Virus record (IMG/VR): IMGVR_UViG_3300017598_000612
Location: 1-45,754 of that record
Strand: one strand, 5' to 3'
DNA length: 45,754 nucleotides
Origin: a virus
The notes under the pieces are model-generated. The model did not search any database. It had not been told where the DNA came from and was given only the letters and a program-made list of their open reading frames with translations. Each line of letters begins with the position of its first letter. Position 1 is the first letter of the stretch. Below, in pieces: positions 44,628 to 45,754 of the stretch. Made by a program: the position numbers and the translations under genes.

Positions 44628-45632
44628 TCACACACTATATATTTTAGGTTTTTTTAGGCTCATTGGTAGCAATTCAGGGATAAGTACCACTTTACCATCA
44701 TCATAAATATCTATTATTATGAAACCATAATTAGTGGTTCCCTCGCACTTTCTTTTACCGAAATTAGAGTTAAATTCCAGTGCTGGAGTAACTACTGCTA
44801 ATTGACCATTTAAGCGTGTTTCTGTGAAGTAATGAACGTGCGAACGTATGAATATATCTGCCCTTTTCCTACCTGTGTAGAGTGCATTTAAATCATCTAG
44901 AACCATGGATTTTTGAATAGGAGTGGCTTTTCCGTATGGAACACTGGTTCCGCCGATATGATGTCTCGCATTTATAAGTTTACCGTTAACCTCTAAAAAT
45001 AATTGGTCCTCTATTGCACCACCTATATTTTCAGCTAGTATTTTCTCAAAATCTTCCGCCTTACCAGTGTGATATGCTGAACCGTATGTAAAATAATTAT
45101 TATCACAACCAATAAAATTAATTATCTCTTCCGCCATTTTTACTTGATGCACTCTGTCTGATGAAATTAACTCAATACCGGAATTGATCTTACCTGCACC
45201 ATCGATCATATCACCGTTTCCGATCAACACATCGAATTCTTTTTCGCTCCTGCTTTCTTTTATCTTGTTAGTAAACCAATCCCACGTGAGACGCTGCACT
45301 TTAGCCGCTGCAGCAAATTCTTTATTATCTAGATTATAATGCCAAGATGGAGGCGTTAATCCGTATCTATGACCACAATGCATATCAGACAAAACTAAAA
45401 CTCTTTTACGACCATTCTTTTTTGGTACAGAATACTTAATCTCAATATTATCATCTCTTTCAATCTTAGGCTCAACCATAGCCTTGTGTTCTAGCCTAAC
45501 ATACCTTTCAAACGTGCTAGATGTCAAATCAGGATACAATTTAACATAGCCATCATACTTGTTTCGAACCTCCTTTTTAGTTAGTGTTAATAAGTCTTTT
45601 TTGATGCTCTCCCTTAATCCTACAAACTTCAT
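44628..45632 (-). CDS. Calcineurin-like metallophosphoesterase
   Basis: The 334-residue protein has the dinuclear metallophosphoesterase motifs: LVLSDMHCGH (D83, H85), GNGD at residues 138-141, RHHIGG at 223-228 and RSHVHYF from 263. The usual GNHE motif is replaced by a GSAYHTG segment, so metal coordination may differ. The first 70 residues are a helical arm. Phage enzymes of this fold include phosphatases and DNA nucleases such as Mre11 relatives; substrate cannot be told here. It is first in its transcript, behind the promoter at 45672-45699. Confidence 0.8.
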   Translation of the reverse strand: MKFVGLRESIKKDLLTLTKKEVRNKYDGYVKLYPDLTSSTFERYVRLEHKAMVEPKIERDDNIEIKYSVPKKNGRKRVLVLSDMHCGHRYGLTPPSWHYNLDNKEFAAAAKVQRLTWDWFTNKIKESRSEKEFDVLIGNGDMIDGAGKINSGIELISSDRVHQVKMAEEIINFIGCDNNYFTYGSAYHTGKAEDFEKILAENIGGAIEDQLFLEVNGKLINARHHIGGTSVPYGKATPIQKSMVLDDLNALYTGRKRADIFIRSHVHYFTETRLNGQLAVVTPALEFNSNFGKRKCEGTTNYGFIIIDIYDDGKVVLIPELLPMSLKKPKIYSV

Positions 45633-45633
45633 G

Positions 45634-45754
45634 CAAAACCTCTCCCTAAATTAACAAAGTAACAGCCTAATATTATACATACACATTAGACTTTGTCAAG
45701 ACCTTTTTTACCGTGGATCTCAAAATAGAGCAGAAATATACAATTTGAAAGTGA
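45634..45754. repeat. Terminal direct repeat, right copy
   Basis: These 121 bases are identical to positions 1-121. They contain a second copy of the promoter (45672-45699, leftward) that reads into the metallophosphoesterase gene, and a partial copy of the 3' end of the gene at 53-703. Confidence 0.95.

Noticed and set aside
1-45754. Stop-codon reassignment
   Set aside because: The genes I read end normally with TAA, TGA or TAG and conserved proteins have full length, so the standard code fits.

Overview
The window is a complete tailed-phage genome, not a piece of bacterial chromosome. Its first 121 bases recur exactly as its last 121 bases, so it closes into a circle of 45,633 bp. The genes describe a contractile-tailed (myovirus-type) phage: both terminase subunits, an SPP1-type portal, a Mu gpF-like minor head protein, scaffold, capsid, sheath, tube, a frameshifted tail chaperone, a tape measure of about 500 residues and a full baseplate set. 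The DNA is AT-rich, and genes are packed with start/stop overlaps behind clear Shine-Dalgarno sequences. At least twelve promoters follow the TTGACA-16/17-TATAAT pattern, so the host polymerase probably uses a sigma70-like factor. A lipobox lipoprotein and two peptidoglycan hydrolases suggest a Gram-negative host, but the sequence does not name it. I see no integrase, excisionase or clear lysogeny repressor, so a virulent life style is likelier, though not proven.

Layout. One long leftward programme runs from about 10.8 kb down through the closure point and on from 45.6 kb to 15.4 kb. Read in its own direction it carries: small early genes (10813-10318); a replication-initiation trio (replisome organiser, probable helicase loader, DnaB-type helicase, 10229-8241); a pentapeptide protein and small zinc-binding proteins; lysis functions (GH108 endolysin, TSP3 lipoprotein, exported glucosaminidase, 7150-4522); a strong promoter, a candidate small RNA and tRNA-Tyr (4480-4288); terminase small and large subunits with many tiny genes between them (4136-773); a dATP/dGTP pyrophosphohydrolase and a metallophosphoesterase (703-53 and 45632-44628); a run of small accessory genes (44.6-40.8 kb); portal and minor head protein (40.8-37.8 kb); then scaffold, capsid, head decorations, tail and baseplate (34.6-15.4 kb).

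Two blocks run rightward. The first (10.9-15.4 kb) is a replication and recombination module: an archaeo-eukaryotic-type primase, RusA-like resolvase, ERF annealing protein, Gp157 and a DUF3127-type single-strand-binding-like protein, with several tiny membrane and zinc proteins. The second (34.7-37.8 kb) splits the head genes between minor head protein and scaffold. It holds an Ala-rich Imm-5-like protein, a NUMOD4/HNH endonuclease and unknown proteins. Each rightward block begins at a divergent promoter pair and ends tail-to-tail, with coding overlap, against a leftward gene.

No DNA polymerase is encoded, so the phage primase, helicase and loader probably recruit the host replisome. No stretch longer than 300 bases lacks a gene; the longer gaps hold promoters, the tRNA, the candidate small RNA and terminators. 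About thirty genes or start sites rest on ribosome-binding sites and overlaps that I read directly; many encode membrane or Cys-rich micro-proteins of 20-60 residues.
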